64,000 nucleotides of DNA from the NCBI RefSeq assembly GCF_035222375.1, contig NC_085888.1, forward strand, positions 62,001-126,000, in the 5' to 3' direction. Of this stretch, positions 1-12,357 are shown one piece after another. A program made the translations under genes and the position numbers. The first letter of the stretch is position 1. Each line of letters begins with the position of its first letter. Below the pieces are notes generated by a model, which searched no databases, was not told the DNA's origin, and saw only the letters and a list, made by a program, of their open reading frames with translations. The stretch is from Podospora pseudocomata. Its lineage: Eukaryota; Ascomycota; Sordariomycetes; Sordariales; Podosporaceae.

Positions 1-366
1 ATTAGACAGGGACAAGAGTTGATGAGATCTTATTTCCGGACATACTCCAGCTACGATCAGAAGATTCCCGTTGCCGTTCGTAATAAAGCCCCAGCAAAAA
101 CTACAAACTCCGGCCGTACTCCGCTATGAGGGGGCGTCCCACTCCATACATGTACATACGCATGCCAAAACATTTGTTGTCAACGCCAATCTCATAAACG
201 CGGCAAGCAACCCAAGAACAAATGCTAAAAACGAAAACCTTGGCATAAAACGGCCACCAGCACAGTCAATGCCCTACCATCCTTCAGATGATGGCGAGCT
301 CGGCTGTTCAATCCAAAATCTTTTGCGGTCCAACAACAGTACTACATCCAAGCATCAACCAATACT
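1..366. other. 3' flank of isu1, no gene recognised
   Basis: This stretch lies downstream of the isu1 stop codon. An open frame at 71-370 on the plus strand has no recognisable domain and biased, repetitive-looking composition, so I do not call it. It probably contains the isu1 3' untranslated region. Confidence 0.5.
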
Positions 367-1344
367 CTAAGCGGCAACAGACTCCAGAGTGGCGCCTGTC
401 CCGGCAAGGTTTGTTGGCTTTACTTGCGGGTTCTTCTTGTAGTAGTTATTGATAGCAGACTTGATGGCGTCCTCGGCAAGCATGCTGCAGTGAAGCTTGA
501 CTGGTGGAAGGCAAAGCTCCTTGGCAATCTCCGTGTTCTTAACCTTGGACGCTTGATCGAGGGTCATGCCGCGGACGAGCTCGGTAAGGTAACTGGAAGA
601 AGCACTGTGACACTATCAGCATCCATACGCCCACGCCCAATCTCTCATGCTTGTCGTATAGCTTCGCCGGTCCCCAAATTCACCGTCTGAATCGCCGAGA
701 TGGGGCTTGTTCCAGCGCCACGGCGCTACCGAAGTGGTCATTCCGGGATCGAGCCGCCTCCACGTCGGCCCATGCTGTTTGACTTGTAGCCTCATCTCTC
801 GGATTCTCGGACTTGGATGACGAACCGAACCCAGAATTTGTCGAAAAGAGGAAGAGGGGTGCTTACATGGCAGAACCACAGCCGAACGTCTTGAACCGAA
901 CATCACTGATAACTTGTGTCTCGGGATCGACCTTGATATGCAGACGCATAACGTCACCGCACTGTTCACAGATCCATAGTTAGAATGCCTCCAGAAAACA
1001 TTATACCCGTAAGAGACAACATACTGCAGGCGCACCAACTAAGCCCTCACCAACGGACTTGTCCTTCTTGTCTAATGTGCCGACATTTCGGGGACGCGAG
1101 TAGTCTGTGACGCAAAGCGACAGTATGTCAGTATTTCCGAGCCGAGCGCGGGAGAGGCAGGAAAAGGGCGATATCGACGTTGTTAATTAGGGAAATACTC
1201 ACGGTCAATCACCTTTTCGTGGTACTGGCGTGTCGCAGGGCGCGAAACAATCGGGGCGAACTGGCGGGCAACGGGGATGGCAACCGGGCGCAGGGACTGG
1301 GCGAGGAGACGGCCACCCACGGCGCGGGCTGTTCTGGAAAGCAT
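367..1344 (-). CDS. isu1: Mitochondrial iron-sulfur cluster scaffold Isu1 (IscU family)
   Basis: Scaffold on which the mitochondrial ISC machinery (cysteine desulfurase Nfs1, frataxin, ferredoxin) builds [2Fe-2S] clusters. Four exons join in phase: 1344-1203, 1104-1025, 961-867 and 604-367, all with GT-AG introns. The first exon is an Arg/Ala-rich mitochondrial presequence ending in [18 protein letters not shown], the usual start of the mature protein. The three cluster-binding Cys are visible in GAPACGDVM, FGCGSAIASS and [10 protein letters not shown], and the LPPVK motif recognised by the Hsp70 chaperone is present. Length of about 184 residues fits the family. It is divergent from ubp14. 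Function is known from the family; splice sites are read directly. Confidence 0.95.
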
Positions 1345-2171
1345 GGTGTTTGTTGTATTGTGTGCCGGGGTTGATTCGGGGGATCTGATAGGAAGTAGTC
1401 GTCGTAGACTTGATATGGAATGGACGGAATATCAGGTGTTATTTGCGTTGATAGAAATGGAGGGTTGAAATGCTTCAAAGAAAATTGATTTGAGGGCGAA
1501 AGATGGAAATGCGGGACTTGTCCATGATGACTGAAGGGGCGATTCTCCCGCGGCAGAGTGAAAAAGAGGGTGGCCCAGGCTTGCTTAACAGATAGGTGGC
1601 TTATCGCGTTAGATACTGGTCACAATCTGTTAGTGAGACGCCGCCAATTCCATTTCTTGATGCAACACCAAGCGTCATTCCGACGTCGCTGCAGCTGTCG
1701 AGTGGGGAAGGGCCCATCCCCCCGCGGAGATAAGATGATCAGATTACGGAGACCGAGCCAGCCATGACCATCGAATTGATGGTGGCTATTATAAATCACT
1801 TGTTGCTCAGTGAATGCTAGCTTGCCTCCGATGGTTTGGACTTCCTGTTTTCTCGGTAGGCCATCTTACAGAGGGTATTCGAATAGCTTACCTTGGTCAT
1901 GCTACCGTAGAACAGGTAAACGTTGTCAGCCAGAAACGCATGGCGGGGCAGCAACCGCCTTGCTGGGGCTGGTCGGCTGCAGCTTTGATGCCCCGCCACC
2001 CCGCGTCTTCACTCGCTGCCTGCTCGTCCATTGTTTGCCCGCCCTGTGTTCCAACACCAGCTTCAGCTCTGCCTCCTTACCCTAGGTAGCTTCATTCGGA
2101 TCAGAAGTTCAGTCAGTGATTCCAGTTTGTCTTGACTAGTTGCTTGACCACAACAGTCTACGTCGACAAAG
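1345..2171. promoter_or_regulatory. Divergent intergenic region isu1 / ubp14
   Basis: About 830 bases separate the two divergent start codons, so both promoters must lie here. A TATA-like stretch (TTATAAAT, near 1790) is the only suggestive core element seen. Open frames at 1558-1767 and 1810-2089 overlap each other in different frames and show no domain; I do not call genes. Confidence 0.45.
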
Positions 2172-4637
2172 ATGACGTGCGTTCACGTCTCATCAGCCAG
2201 TGCGTTCTCCCCTCCTCATGATGTTGTCTCTTGTGCTGTGATCACTGACCAAGCTCCCTCGACACGTAGACCTCTCCAAGCCAGGGCCATCCGACCCGGT
2301 CTACCGCGAGGACTGCACACAATGCTTTGACTCCATCGACGATCCTGCAGGCCTTGACGTCTGCCTCAAATGCTTCAACGGCGGCTGCCCTGGCGACCGC
2401 AACCATGCCAAGCTCCACAGTACCTCTCACGGCCATCCTTTGGTCGTTAACATTCGCCGCACCCGCAAGGTGATTGAGCGAGATGAGCCACCGCTCAAGA
2501 TGTCCAAGCTGGCCATCGCCGCGGAGACGGAAGCCGATCGATACGAGACCAAGACCACGGTGAAATGTCTGGAGTGTGGCCTCGACGAGCTCGACAAAGA
2601 GGATCCTGCCATCGGTCCCATCGTCGACAGCGTCATGAAGGCGAACACATTTTCTCAGAAGGAAGAGGTTAAGGCTTGGGAGCAGGAGATGACCAGCTGC
2701 GAGCACATTCTGACCTTGCAACAAGATCCACCAAAGCAGATTGAGTCTCAGGATCTAGGCCATTGCTCCAAGTGTGACTTGAAGGAGAACCTTTGGCTGT
2801 GTCTACAGTGTGGCGCCCTGGGTTGCGGACGCGCTCAGTTCGGTGGCGTTGGTGGAAACTCCCACGCATTGGCGCACTCTCAAGAAACCGGCCACGGAGT
2901 TGCCGTCAAGCTTGGTTCGATCACCCCTGAAGGGACTGCTGACGTCTACTGCTACACATGCGACGAGGAGCGTGTCGACGAGGAACTTGGGGCTCACCTT
3001 GCCAACTGGGGCATTCTCCTTTCGGAGCGTCAAAAGACGGAGAAGAGCCTGACCGAGATGCAGATTGAGCAAAACCTTCGATGGGAGTTCTCCATGACAA
3101 CAGAAGACGGCAAGGAACTGACCCCCCAGTTCGGCCCTGGCTTGACGGGTCTGAAGAACCTGGGAAACAGCTGTTACCTGGCCAGCATTATTCAATGTCT
3201 ATTTGACATTCCTGCTTTCCAAGAGCGCTATGGTGCAGGCGTCGGACCTCTTCCCGACGTGCTCGACCCTGCCCAAGATCTTGAGACCCAGCTGCGCAAA
3301 ATCGCGGATGGTTTGCTGTCGGGGCGATACTCCAAACCAGAATCGGACATCACCGTGTCGGAACACTCGCCCGAGGTTCCTCACCAGAAGGGCCTTCAGC
3401 CATCGATGCTCAAGCACCTTATCGGCCGGGGTCATGCCGAGTTTTCCACAATGCGCCAGCAAGACGCGTTTGAGCTGTTGCAACATGTTATCAAGCTCAT
3501 CACCCGGTCTAAACACCCGTCAGGCCTCCCGGACCCCACCCGGTCAATGCGCTTTGTTCTTGAGCAGCGTCTCCAGTGCCTGAACTGCAAAAAGGTCCGG
3601 TACAGCTCCAACGAGCAAGACAGCATCTTTATCGACGTACCCCTTGAAAAGCTGCCAGCCGAAGAAGGAGAAGAGCCCAAATACAAGCCAGTCACATTGA
3701 AGGAGTGCCTCGACAATCTCACAGCCACAGAGGTGGTTGAACTTGGCTGTACCTCTTGCAGCAGCAAGGACGGCTTCTCCAAGCGCACCTTGTTCAAGAC
3801 CTTCCCCGAGGTGCTCGTGGTCAATGCTCGCAAGATGGCGGTTGTCAACTGGGTCCCTGTAAAAGTAGATGTTCCTGTGCTTGTTGACGATGAGCCCTTT
3901 GCCCTGGACAGCTATCTGTCTAAGGGTCAGCAACCTGATGAGGAGGCGCTGCCAGAAGACGAGGCTGCCGCGGCAAGCAACGTTCCGGCATTTGTTCCGA
4001 ATGCCGAGGCGCTCGCCATGTTGGAAGGCATGGGCTTCCCGCGGGTTCGTTGCGAAAAGGCGCTGCATGCGACCGGTAACTCGGATGCCAACTCAGCTAT
4101 GGAGTGGCTGTTTGCGCACATGGAGGATCCCGACATCGATGTTCCTGTTTCTCTTGGTGGCGACAGCGGATGTGTCAGCGCGGCAGATCCTGAGAAGCTG
4201 GCCATGTTGGAAAGCATGGGACTTGGTGGGCCACGAGCAGTCAAGGCGCTCAAAGAGACCAATGGAGATGTTGAGCGCGCTATTGAGTGGCTTTTCAGCC
4301 ATCCGGACGACGGTGGTGCGGTGGATGAAGAGGAAACGGCGGCACCAGCTGGCGACAAGAAGGGGGCAGGAAGCGCAGAACTTCCAGCCAACTTTCAATT
4401 GCAGTCTATTGTATGTCACAAGGGCACGAGTATCCATGCCGGGTAAGACTTTACACCACCGGCTGCGTTAATAAAAGTATACTAACCACACGCTTCAGGC
4501 ATTACGTTGCCTTTATCCGCAAGAAGCTCGGCGAGCAGACCTCGTGGGTGCTGTTCAACGATGAAAAGGTGGTCAAGGTGGAGGATGTGGAGGAGATGAA
4601 GAAGTTTGCCTACGTGTACTTCTTCAAGCGGGTTTGA
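2172..4637 (+). CDS. ubp14: Ubiquitin C-terminal hydrolase Ubp14 / USP5 type
   Basis: Deubiquitinase that disassembles free unanchored polyubiquitin chains, supplying monoubiquitin to the proteasome pathway. Exons 2172-2199, 2270-4442 and 4499-4637 join in phase to 779 residues. The first exon codes for only nine residues plus one base. N-terminal Cys-rich variant zinc finger (CTQCFD, CLKCF) is followed by the canonical ZnF-UBP near residues 170-250 (HCSKCDLKENLWLCLQC, then HALAHSQETGHG). The catalytic Cys box is GLKNLGNSCYLASIIQ, and the His box HKGTSIHAGHYVAFI is cut by the last intron. Two UBA domains lie between them (LEGMGFPRVRCEKAL and LESMGLGGPRAVKAL), as expected for USP5. Convergent with mad2. 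Confidence 0.95.
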
Positions 4638-4976
4638 GAATTTGCGAGCGTTTGTCGTAGAGTCGGATTGACAGACGCGACACAGCGATTTGAGGAATAC
4701 GAGCGGGACCATAGATAGCATGGAGACTTGGACCAGCGAAGCATGAAACGGAATGCTTCTTCTGAAATGGATGCGCAATGATTTGCTGTATCTTGTTCTC
4801 TTTGGCTAAAATAAATGTGAGTGTCTGGTGTAGCACAACAACAGAGGTAAATAAATAAAAACAAAGACCGTGTTTCCACCATTCCCAGTACTCCCAACTC
4901 CTTGGCATCCCTAATCAGCGCTGGTGGCCAATGCAAAGATAGGATGCCCTGCCCCTATGTTTGCTCATGGCATATC
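4638..4976. other. Convergent 3' intergenic region ubp14 / mad2
   Basis: About 340 bases between two stop codons facing each other. It contains an A-rich stretch (AATAAATAAAAAC near 4850) that could serve 3' end formation. No gene is seen. Confidence 0.5.
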
Positions 4977-5778
4977 TCACTCCACCAACCGATACGAGAC
5001 CAGCGTCTCGACCTTGTGGTTTGCCGTGCTGAACCCTCTCAGCTGTACCTTTTCCGCGTCCTTGATCTCCTTGGCATCGCTGTCCCCCCACTCGACGGGC
5101 ACCTCGCTGTCAGCATCAGCATATACCAGCACGTTGAAGGTGCAATTCCCGCTCAGCTGCGGCAGGAACGTGACGCTCGCAGTGATCTGTCGAAAAATCG
5201 CCGCAATCTCCTGTTGGATCTCGGCTTCGGTCTTGTCCTTTTCCTTCTCGGTCGCTGTTGGCCTCTCCTCCCCTGTGTTTTCGTCCCCGATCGGTGTTGA
5301 TGTTTTTGACTTGGATGATGAGGACGCCTTCTTGAAGATTTGTACATCAAACTGCCACCGCTCCACATGTTCACCGGTGTCTTTGTCCGTGATGACAATA
5401 ACGAGCTTGGAGATCTTGCCGCCGAGCATCCACTTGTCGAGCTGGGACATGATCTTCCTGATGTAGGACCGGACCTGGTCGTCCGAGGACACGAGCATGT
5501 TGAGGCCGTATTTTTTGACAGCGGAGAAGTCTTCCGCAGGATAGACGCCGCGTTGAAAAAGGATAGTATGGATGGAATATTGGAACTGGGTTAGAAGAGA
5601 CAACGATTAGTTGGGGCGCCGCTGGAAGGGGGCATATGCGGGTGGGAGGGGGTCGGCGGCGACAAACAAATTCGGCGACTAGTTTGGCGGAGCCTTTGAG
5701 GGAGAGCTTGTGGACTTTGGATTTGTCTTTGTCGCCGCCTGCTCTGACAGAGGAGGACCTTTTGGGAGGGGCCGACAT
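4977..5778 (-). CDS. mad2: Spindle assembly checkpoint protein Mad2 (HORMA domain)
   Basis: HORMA protein that binds Mad1 at unattached kinetochores and then Cdc20, holding back the anaphase-promoting complex. Exons 5778-5668 and 5585-4977 join in phase at VAEF/FQYSIHTILFQRG, a signature of the family. Total is about 239 residues. The HORMA core includes YGLNMLVSSDDQVRSYI, the RWQFDV strand and IRQITASVTFLP; the C-terminal safety-belt region ends HKVETLVSYRLVE. It is longer than animal Mad2 because of a charged Ser/Lys/Thr-rich insertion around residues 140-170. The WQFDV and ITASVTFLP features favour Mad2 over the related Rev7. Confidence 0.93.
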
Positions 5779-6295
5779 GATGATGGTTGATGGCTGGTTT
5801 TCGCTATCGTGAGGAAAGTCAATATCGTTGGTGACGATGATGGTGCGTTATCTATGGGTATGTGGTGTTGAGGTGGTCGCGGCCAGCTGTGTTTACTTTG
5901 GGTTGTAGAGAACAGCGTTGTCAGGGGTGGCGCAGCCGTTTTTGGCGGGGGAAGCGCGCCGAGATTTAACCGGCTGTCACTGTGGAACCCTACTGCCAGC
6001 GCCAAAAACGCATGCTTTTCGCTGTAGCTGTAAACCCAAATCACCAAACAACCTTTTATAAGCTCACAGTCTCTACCCACCCAAAGGATTCAAACAGCAT
6101 GGCACGTTTTCTTTCTTTGTCCCGTTCTTCTGTTTTGACAGGGGCCCACATTCACAATGAAGCCTTCTGTGAGCCGCCTCACCATTACGTTTGGCATTTT
6201 ATCTTAAGCATTTTCTTTTTTTGTTAACTCCATCTGTCTCTCTCATCACTTGGCCCTATTTGGGTCTGGGACCTGCTTGAATTTCTACCCCTATA
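5779..6295. promoter_or_regulatory. Intergenic region upstream of mad2
   Basis: About 520 bases between mad2 (minus) and the uncertain locus starting at 6296 (plus). It must hold the mad2 promoter. A pyrimidine-rich stretch at about 6190-6250 precedes the ATG at 6296, as often seen at fungal transcription starts. No gene is recognised. Confidence 0.4.
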
Positions 6296-9097
6296 ATGTC
6301 GGACACTCCCTGGCTAGACATCCATGGACATCTGCTGTGGTCGACACTTGAGCTCCTTCTATTCCGCAAGAGACGGCAAGTTCAAACACAACTCAAAGAG
6401 GCTATCCGTCGTCAATGTCCTACAACACACACATCCCCACTAGAAAATTCTACCAAAAGAAGACAATTCTCTTGGTCCAGAGAATTGGCACATTTATCTC
6501 TTGAGGCAGAGATATCCTGCAAACAGCTGGATCTTCGATCTCTTACTCGCCGATCCTGACACCCAAATCTGGAAGCTTTCCTTTGTGCTACTGAGCTTTT
6601 CCGACTGCGAACCCGAGGAACATTGGGTGTTTGGTCTGTCGGGAATCGTTTAGCCCAACCTCCGAGGACTACCTGGATCCAAGACCTTGGGGCTTCGTTC
6701 GCCTTCCGAACTGGGGATCTGATGACGAGCCGTTGCAACTCGTGTATGTCGACCAAAGCGCTGTTCATGACCGGGTGTTTCTAGCGAGAAGTGACTTTGA
6801 TGACCCTGCGTTGGTACAGTTCGTTCCGGAGGGCGCGAGACCAGAAGCCGTCACATCTGTGTCGCCATCCAATAGCGCTCTTTTGAGTCACACAACCAGT
6901 TCTTCCTCGTCAGCTCCCATTACACCAGGTCTTGGTAGCTCTGTTCAATCTGTGTCACGCTCTCCCTCCTCCGGCCCAGAAAGTCCAGATAGCCCTCGTC
7001 TAAACACATCAGCCTTTTTGCTCCGCGTCCAACAAGTCCGACTAGTCCCCCATTTCCATTGGATCTGTTCTCTTTTCTTCTGAACAATCTCGCCCGCCTT
7101 CGTCAATTAATCTTCACGACAGCACTTGAACAAAGCTTTACAACTCTTCCATCATCATATCCAATCTTTCTGTCTTTCTTCCATCAACTCCTGCCGACCC
7201 TATTTCGTCCGCCCTCGTTACACCTCCGCCAGCCAGTCCAGTCACTTCTACGCCATCCAGCCTGGGTGCTCCTCTTCGATTCTTTATCAAGCTTTTCGCT
7301 TCTTCCCCATCAAGCCCCACTCACCCCCCCCCACCCCAACACAGTCTTCTTCACCAAGTCACGACAGCCCAGTCGACCCCGCTCCATTGAGTGCCGATAC
7401 CCCAAAGCCAAACACCAAGGCTCCAATGCCAGACCCCCCGGGTTCCCCTGACCCAGCTGAAGATGTCCCGGTTGACGATTCTCCCCGAGGCAGGTTCTTG
7501 CTATCCTTTGTTAGATTGGTAACCTCCTCCATCCGACATAATGGCACTCATCTCCTGTCGGAACTCAAATTCAGGCCGCCGGTCTGTCATACTCTTCATC
7601 TACTCACCATCCAACCCGTTTTTGTAGAGTTGGCGTCACGCCTTCTCGACACGGGAAAAACACTGCTTCCGGAGGCAGCACGCCTCCTCCTTGAATATCC
7701 AGATTGGGAGGTGGTTATAGATTCCGTCAAGATGGTAGAAGAGATCATGGCCGGGCCTCTTGGCTACGCCCTCTTAAGTACGATTCTCCAGGTTTCATGG
7801 GGGTACGCGGCACTTGAAGCTTCGAAAGCGGCACTATCGAGTCTTGACCACATGGCGAGTATGGTTGGGAGTCATCTTTGTGTGTTATATCCCAGCGTCA
7901 AAGGCTGGGAAGGCACAGAGGCGAGGACGCGTTGGGCAGGTCGTGGTGCAACCGGGAAACCGCCATGGATTAGAGAGATCAGAGCATCGTCTTTTAACAG
8001 CTGCGTCTCATGCAGGCACAACTCTGGGCCGTTTTCTTTTCCCCGTGATCTAGAGTGGGCAAGCTACTTTTGATACATTACGGACAGGCACAGGTTTCAT
8101 ACCGACCGAAGAGGGGATGCCCGACCAGAAAACCCCCTCCCGGCTTCACCACAAGGTCAGCTTCATCACATTCGCACCACCCTCCAATACCATCTCCAAA
8201 GGACGCGCAATATCTTGCTACGCACTGGCTTCCTGTCTGGGAGGAGACACTCAGTCCTCCGTAAGAGACGGAGCCTCTGGACGAAGACCCGGAGCCAGTC
8301 TACCACCCAGGAACCACCCCCCTTTCCCAGTGTACGTTGAGATTCCGAAGAAGAAAGTGAATCCAGAGGTGCATGCAGTGGAAATATTCCTAGACACACC
8401 GCATGGCATGCCAGGTGAATGGCCATCCCTGCACACCCCCTCACGTAATAGGAGACGCACCCCTCCACCCCCTATCCCAGTCTCGCCTGGCGCTGTCAAA
8501 GTGAGAATAACCGGTCCAAAGCTGACATCAACATCCGACTACACCATCGCACTTCCTGAAACCCCTCCAGGTCGTGGCCGTCCTCCTCCACCCGACCGTC
8601 AGCCCACAAAGCTCAATAGAGAGACTGGCGAGGAAGCAGGAAAGACGCCAACGTCAACAGGTAATGAGCTACAGAAAGGGAATCGTCATGGTACCGGGGC
8701 CCTATTGACACCTCCGCAACTCACACAAACACGTCCGCCCAGCCCATGGACTGGGCCAGGTTCAAGCACAGAGTGGAATCAAAGCCACTTGACTGCGGAT
8801 CAAAGGATCGTCCTGCTGAAGTATGTGTCTGGAGGCAAGCCGAGAGTATTTCATGAACTTGTTGGCCCTGGTGAGAGTATTGAAAAGACTGACGACGGAA
8901 CTGGCAAGGATACTGGCAAAACTGACGATCCCACGCCACTACCTAACAAGGAGAAAGACCGATTGGACTTGTGCAAACAATGGGACGACTGGGCTCGTAC
9001 CTACGAGACACGTGGGGACTTTCCAGCACCACCAGATGATGTACCTGTGTACCGTCAGCAGAACATACCACCAGATACCGAGGGCTTGATTATATGA
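6296..9097 (+). other. Unresolved proline-rich coding-like locus (spliced or decayed gene)
   Basis: I do not recognise this locus. Coding-like stretches follow each other on the plus strand but change frame. 6296-6379 can join 6444-6650 by a phase-0 GT-AG intron (6380-6443). After that come open stretches at 6595-7083, 6993-7451, 7126-8073, 7814-8053 and 8055-9097. Composition is Pro/Ser/Thr-rich with helical leucine-rich patches. Two patches resemble each other although they sit in different frames (LLRHPAWVLLFDSL at 7245-7286; LLEYPDWEVVIDSV at 7687-7728), which argues that both are or were coding. The last stretch, ending DTEGLII, is proline-rich then acidic. Either this is a gene with several unusual short introns or a host gene broken by frameshifts; no domain is evident. 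Confidence 0.35.
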
Positions 9098-9680
9098 GTC
9101 ACTGCGTCTTTTTTGCCAAGATGTCCTTTTTTCTTTCTTTTCTTTACAAAAAACTTCTTCTTTCATGCTACCCAGTTGGATAGATAATTGTGGTCACGGG
9201 TCAGTTGTAATGTTCTCAGGTCAAATGTGTGGATGGACAAGGCAGGTACCCAACCTCATGTGTTCAAATCAGATTTAGGTACCAGGTAGCTTCTCATTAT
9301 TGCTTTGCCCCTTGAGTGCCCTGTGAGGTGAGACTGATTCGTCCCTAAAATCGGGAAGGAACCGAGATCTGGAGTTCGGCTTCATCTTCCCGTTGCTTGT
9401 CGCTTCGTCTCACCAGACAACGGTGGAAGAGTGGGCTTCTGGCGGTGGTGAAGCGCAGCCGAATGTATTGGGTAGGTGGTCATTTCCACAACTTCAAAAC
9501 AATTTCTTCAGTTGGGGGCGATGGTGCCAGGGCACGGCATTATGAATCTAAACTACGCTCAGATAGTGTGGTATACATGACGTTGTTGGCACAGCGATGC
9601 TACCGGGACGACTCGGTGCAAAAACAAAAGGAGTATAGTTGGTGAATTGGAAAAGGACGAGTACGGCGCCACAGACAACA
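9098..9680. other. Intergenic, no gene recognised
   Basis: This stretch lies between the 6.3-9.1 kb locus and the stop codon of the minus-strand membrane protein. T-rich runs after 9107 may belong to 3' untranslated sequence. Nothing else is supported. Confidence 0.45.
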
Positions 9681-11369
9681 TCAATAGTTCGAGTTCTGTC
9701 TCCTTGGTCTTCTCACACTCGGGGGCTTGTTGATTCTTACCACCGTTTGTCCAGGCGCCGAAAGATCAACATAGTGCGGCTTGTTATCACGAGCCGTCGC
9801 GGGAGGTGTGTCTGGCACGCTGACTGGCGGCGTGGGAGGTGGTGGCATAGGCCATACCATCTGTGCCGGGTTGAGGATGGCGCTCAAAGCACTGGTGGTG
9901 CTGACGCTGCTGACGCTGCTGGCTCGGTTCATATGCGCGCCCGATGCCGCGTGGGCTACGTGAAGGCCTCCTCCGGCGTTGGATGGGGGGACGTATTGTG
10001 AACTTCTAGGATAGCCTGCTTGAGTAAGGGGGCCTGGTTTGGAAGGAGGAGCTTGGTAGTACTGAGAGCGGACGGGATACGCCGAGGGAAGAGGAGCTGA
10101 GCCAAGCACGCTGACGGGCATGGCAGGTGAGAGGGGAGAGACGGGCGATGGAGTGAAGGCGTTGCTGTTTCTCGTCGACTCTCTGGTGGGTGATGATACC
10201 CAGTTGGCGCGCAGGTTGGTGTTCACAGGGCGCAGTGTTGGGGCGTTCGTGGGTTGCTGCATCGGTAGCTGATCCTGCTGTTGAGAGTTACGTCTCGCGG
10301 CTCCGGCGGCCGACACGGAGCCACCAGCACCTCCTGCGATTAAGGTCTTGTCCATACCTTCAGCTCCATGAGCGCTGACGGGATAGGAGCTTCCTGGTCT
10401 GCCATTGAACTTCTTTACTACCCTTTGAAGGGCCTGTGGCTTTTTCTTGCGAAGGAAAAAAATAAGAAGTGCAACCAGGGCAAGGAGACCAAGCAAGCCA
10501 ACTTGAAACCGTTAGTCAAGGAGCAGCATGATACCAAACAGGACAGACTTACCAACAATACCAGCAATAGCGCCGCCACCCAGCCCACCGTTTGTTGACA
10601 AACCATTGTTGTTAGGCGTCCCCGGTGAGTCAATTGTGCCGTTCGTCGACCCAGGAGCGATGTGTCCTCCATTTCCCTCGTTTCCTCCAGATCCTACGCT
10701 GCCTCCTGGTCCCGAACCTGAACCTGATCCCGGTCCACCACCCGCTGAACCGCCGAAGCCAGCAGTCGCGCCATCCTGTCCACCTCCTGAAGAACCTTGC
10801 CCCCCCGGAAACTGGTCGTCGGGTGGAGGGTCTAGAGGAGCGGACCCCACGAGCGGGACAAGGGTTGGTGATGATGAGTTCTGTTGACCTCCCCCTGCCT
10901 GAGCCCCGCCTCTATCTGTTGCTGTTGGTGTGCCCTCATTAACTTTATCTGTTGCCCCCCCATCCGCCGGTCTCCGTGTCGTTGCCGGCTGCTGCTGTTC
11001 TGGTGTTGTTGCTGGGTTGTTTGCTACCGCCTTTGCTGTTGTTGGCGTCGGTGCTGGGGACGACTGAACAGGCGCTGGTGCCGGAGCCGGAGCCGGAGCT
11101 GGTACCGGGGTTGGTGTTGGAGAGGGTTTTGGCGTTGGAGCGGGTGTTGGCGAAGGTCTTTCCACTTTTGAGGTCGTTGTTGGTCTACCATTGAACCATC
11201 CTCCTCCTCCTCCTCCACCACCACCACCTTTTGTTGTCCGACTAGAACATCGAGGATCCCATGGGTACCACTTGCACCACCAGTCCCAGTTAAACCCTCC
11301 TTGCCTTGCACGTAAGTGATTGTGGTGTCCAGCGTGGCTCCCGACGTGATTTCCACCGTGGATATGCAT
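9681..11369 (-). CDS. Single-span membrane protein with Gly/Pro-rich ectodomain
   Basis: Exons 11369-10553 and 10501-9681 join in phase (51-base intron) to about 545 residues. The N-terminal half is low complexity: a His-rich start, a Trp/Cys patch (WDWWCKWYPWDPRCS), polyglycine, PTPAP/PAPAP repeats and Gly/Ser repeats. The intron falls in the only transmembrane segment, AGIVVGLLGLLALVALLIFF, followed at once by RKKKP, the positive-inside stop-transfer signal. The cytoplasmic half is Ser/Pro-rich. This architecture resembles SKG6/Axl2-like fungal surface proteins that link wall and cytoplasm, but no specific domain is seen. There is no clear signal peptide at the chosen Met, so an upstream exon may be missing. 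Confidence 0.7.
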
Positions 11370-12357
11370 TGCTATGAGTCGTTGACGCGGTCGTCTTTTC
11401 TACCTTTTACCATCATCCCTCTTCCAAACAACCGCACTTTGGCCAAAGGAGTGATGCCAAATGTGGACGGTGCTGTTCTACACAACTGCAGCAAACGAGT
11501 GAAAGGAGTGTGATGAGCATGACCCAAGTAGGTGGGAAGCAGCCTTGGGATAAGCAGTGAGGGGACGCAGGGCTTTGACTGACAACGCGACGTCGGGTGA
11601 TATCGGTGCATCAAGCGAGTCCGCCAAGGCCAGAGAGGCTATTCCGGAAAGGAGGGCGTGTTGGCTTGGCCTGCATGGCTGCTAGGGTCGGGGTGACAAC
11701 GGGGGTGTGGTACCCTTGTATCGAGAGCGGTACCTGCAGGACGCTTGGCCTGAAGAGGGAGAGCACTGACAATGGCATTGCACATGTGAGATTGATGAGA
11801 TTGACGGGACAGGGTCTGCAGATGCACTGGAAGGGGACAAATGCGCGCAGAGGGCGAGAATGCTGCTGTGAGGCCCGGGAGATGCAGTGAGCATCGCACT
11901 CGCGTGAAGATCTGTGGGAGATGGACGATAACCAGAGTTCGGATGTCGTGTTTCAGTTCTTGATATCACCCTGTGTTGGCGCAATGGTGGGGATGTGGCG
12001 GTCACCCTCACGGCCCATGATCCGAACCGCTCCCCGCTACCGAGCTGAGGTAGAAACTAAGCCGTACCGAGCACTAGGTAGTCGATCAAAAAACAGCAAA
12101 AAGTGATGCATGACAAAACAACTGGGGTTGCATTTTCTTGATGGTGGGGACTTTGAGACGGTCAATCAACTGAATACAAGGTAGCGCCTATAAAGTGGTA
12201 AATACCTAAATGAAACTCTATTTTGCTTTTCATCTACACCATGAGAAGCTATGTCTGGGCAAGTAGTATAAAAGCCAGTCTAATGTCACTCCCAACCACA
12301 TGTTAGAAGTTCCTACGTCTTCAAGTCTAGGTCTCTAGCCGATCTCGGTTCCGCCTA
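11370..12357. other. Intergenic, no gene recognised
   Basis: Nearly 1 kb upstream of the membrane-protein gene and downstream of the hydrolase gene. Short overlapping open frames on both strands (for example 11597-11890 plus and 11682-12011 minus) lack domains and contradict each other. It presumably holds the promoter of the 9.7-11.4 kb gene. Confidence 0.45.

Noticed and set aside
616-1038. 140-codon open frame on the minus strand
   Set aside because: It overlaps isu1 exon 3 and introns in another frame. The isu1 exons carry all family motifs, so this frame is a shadow.
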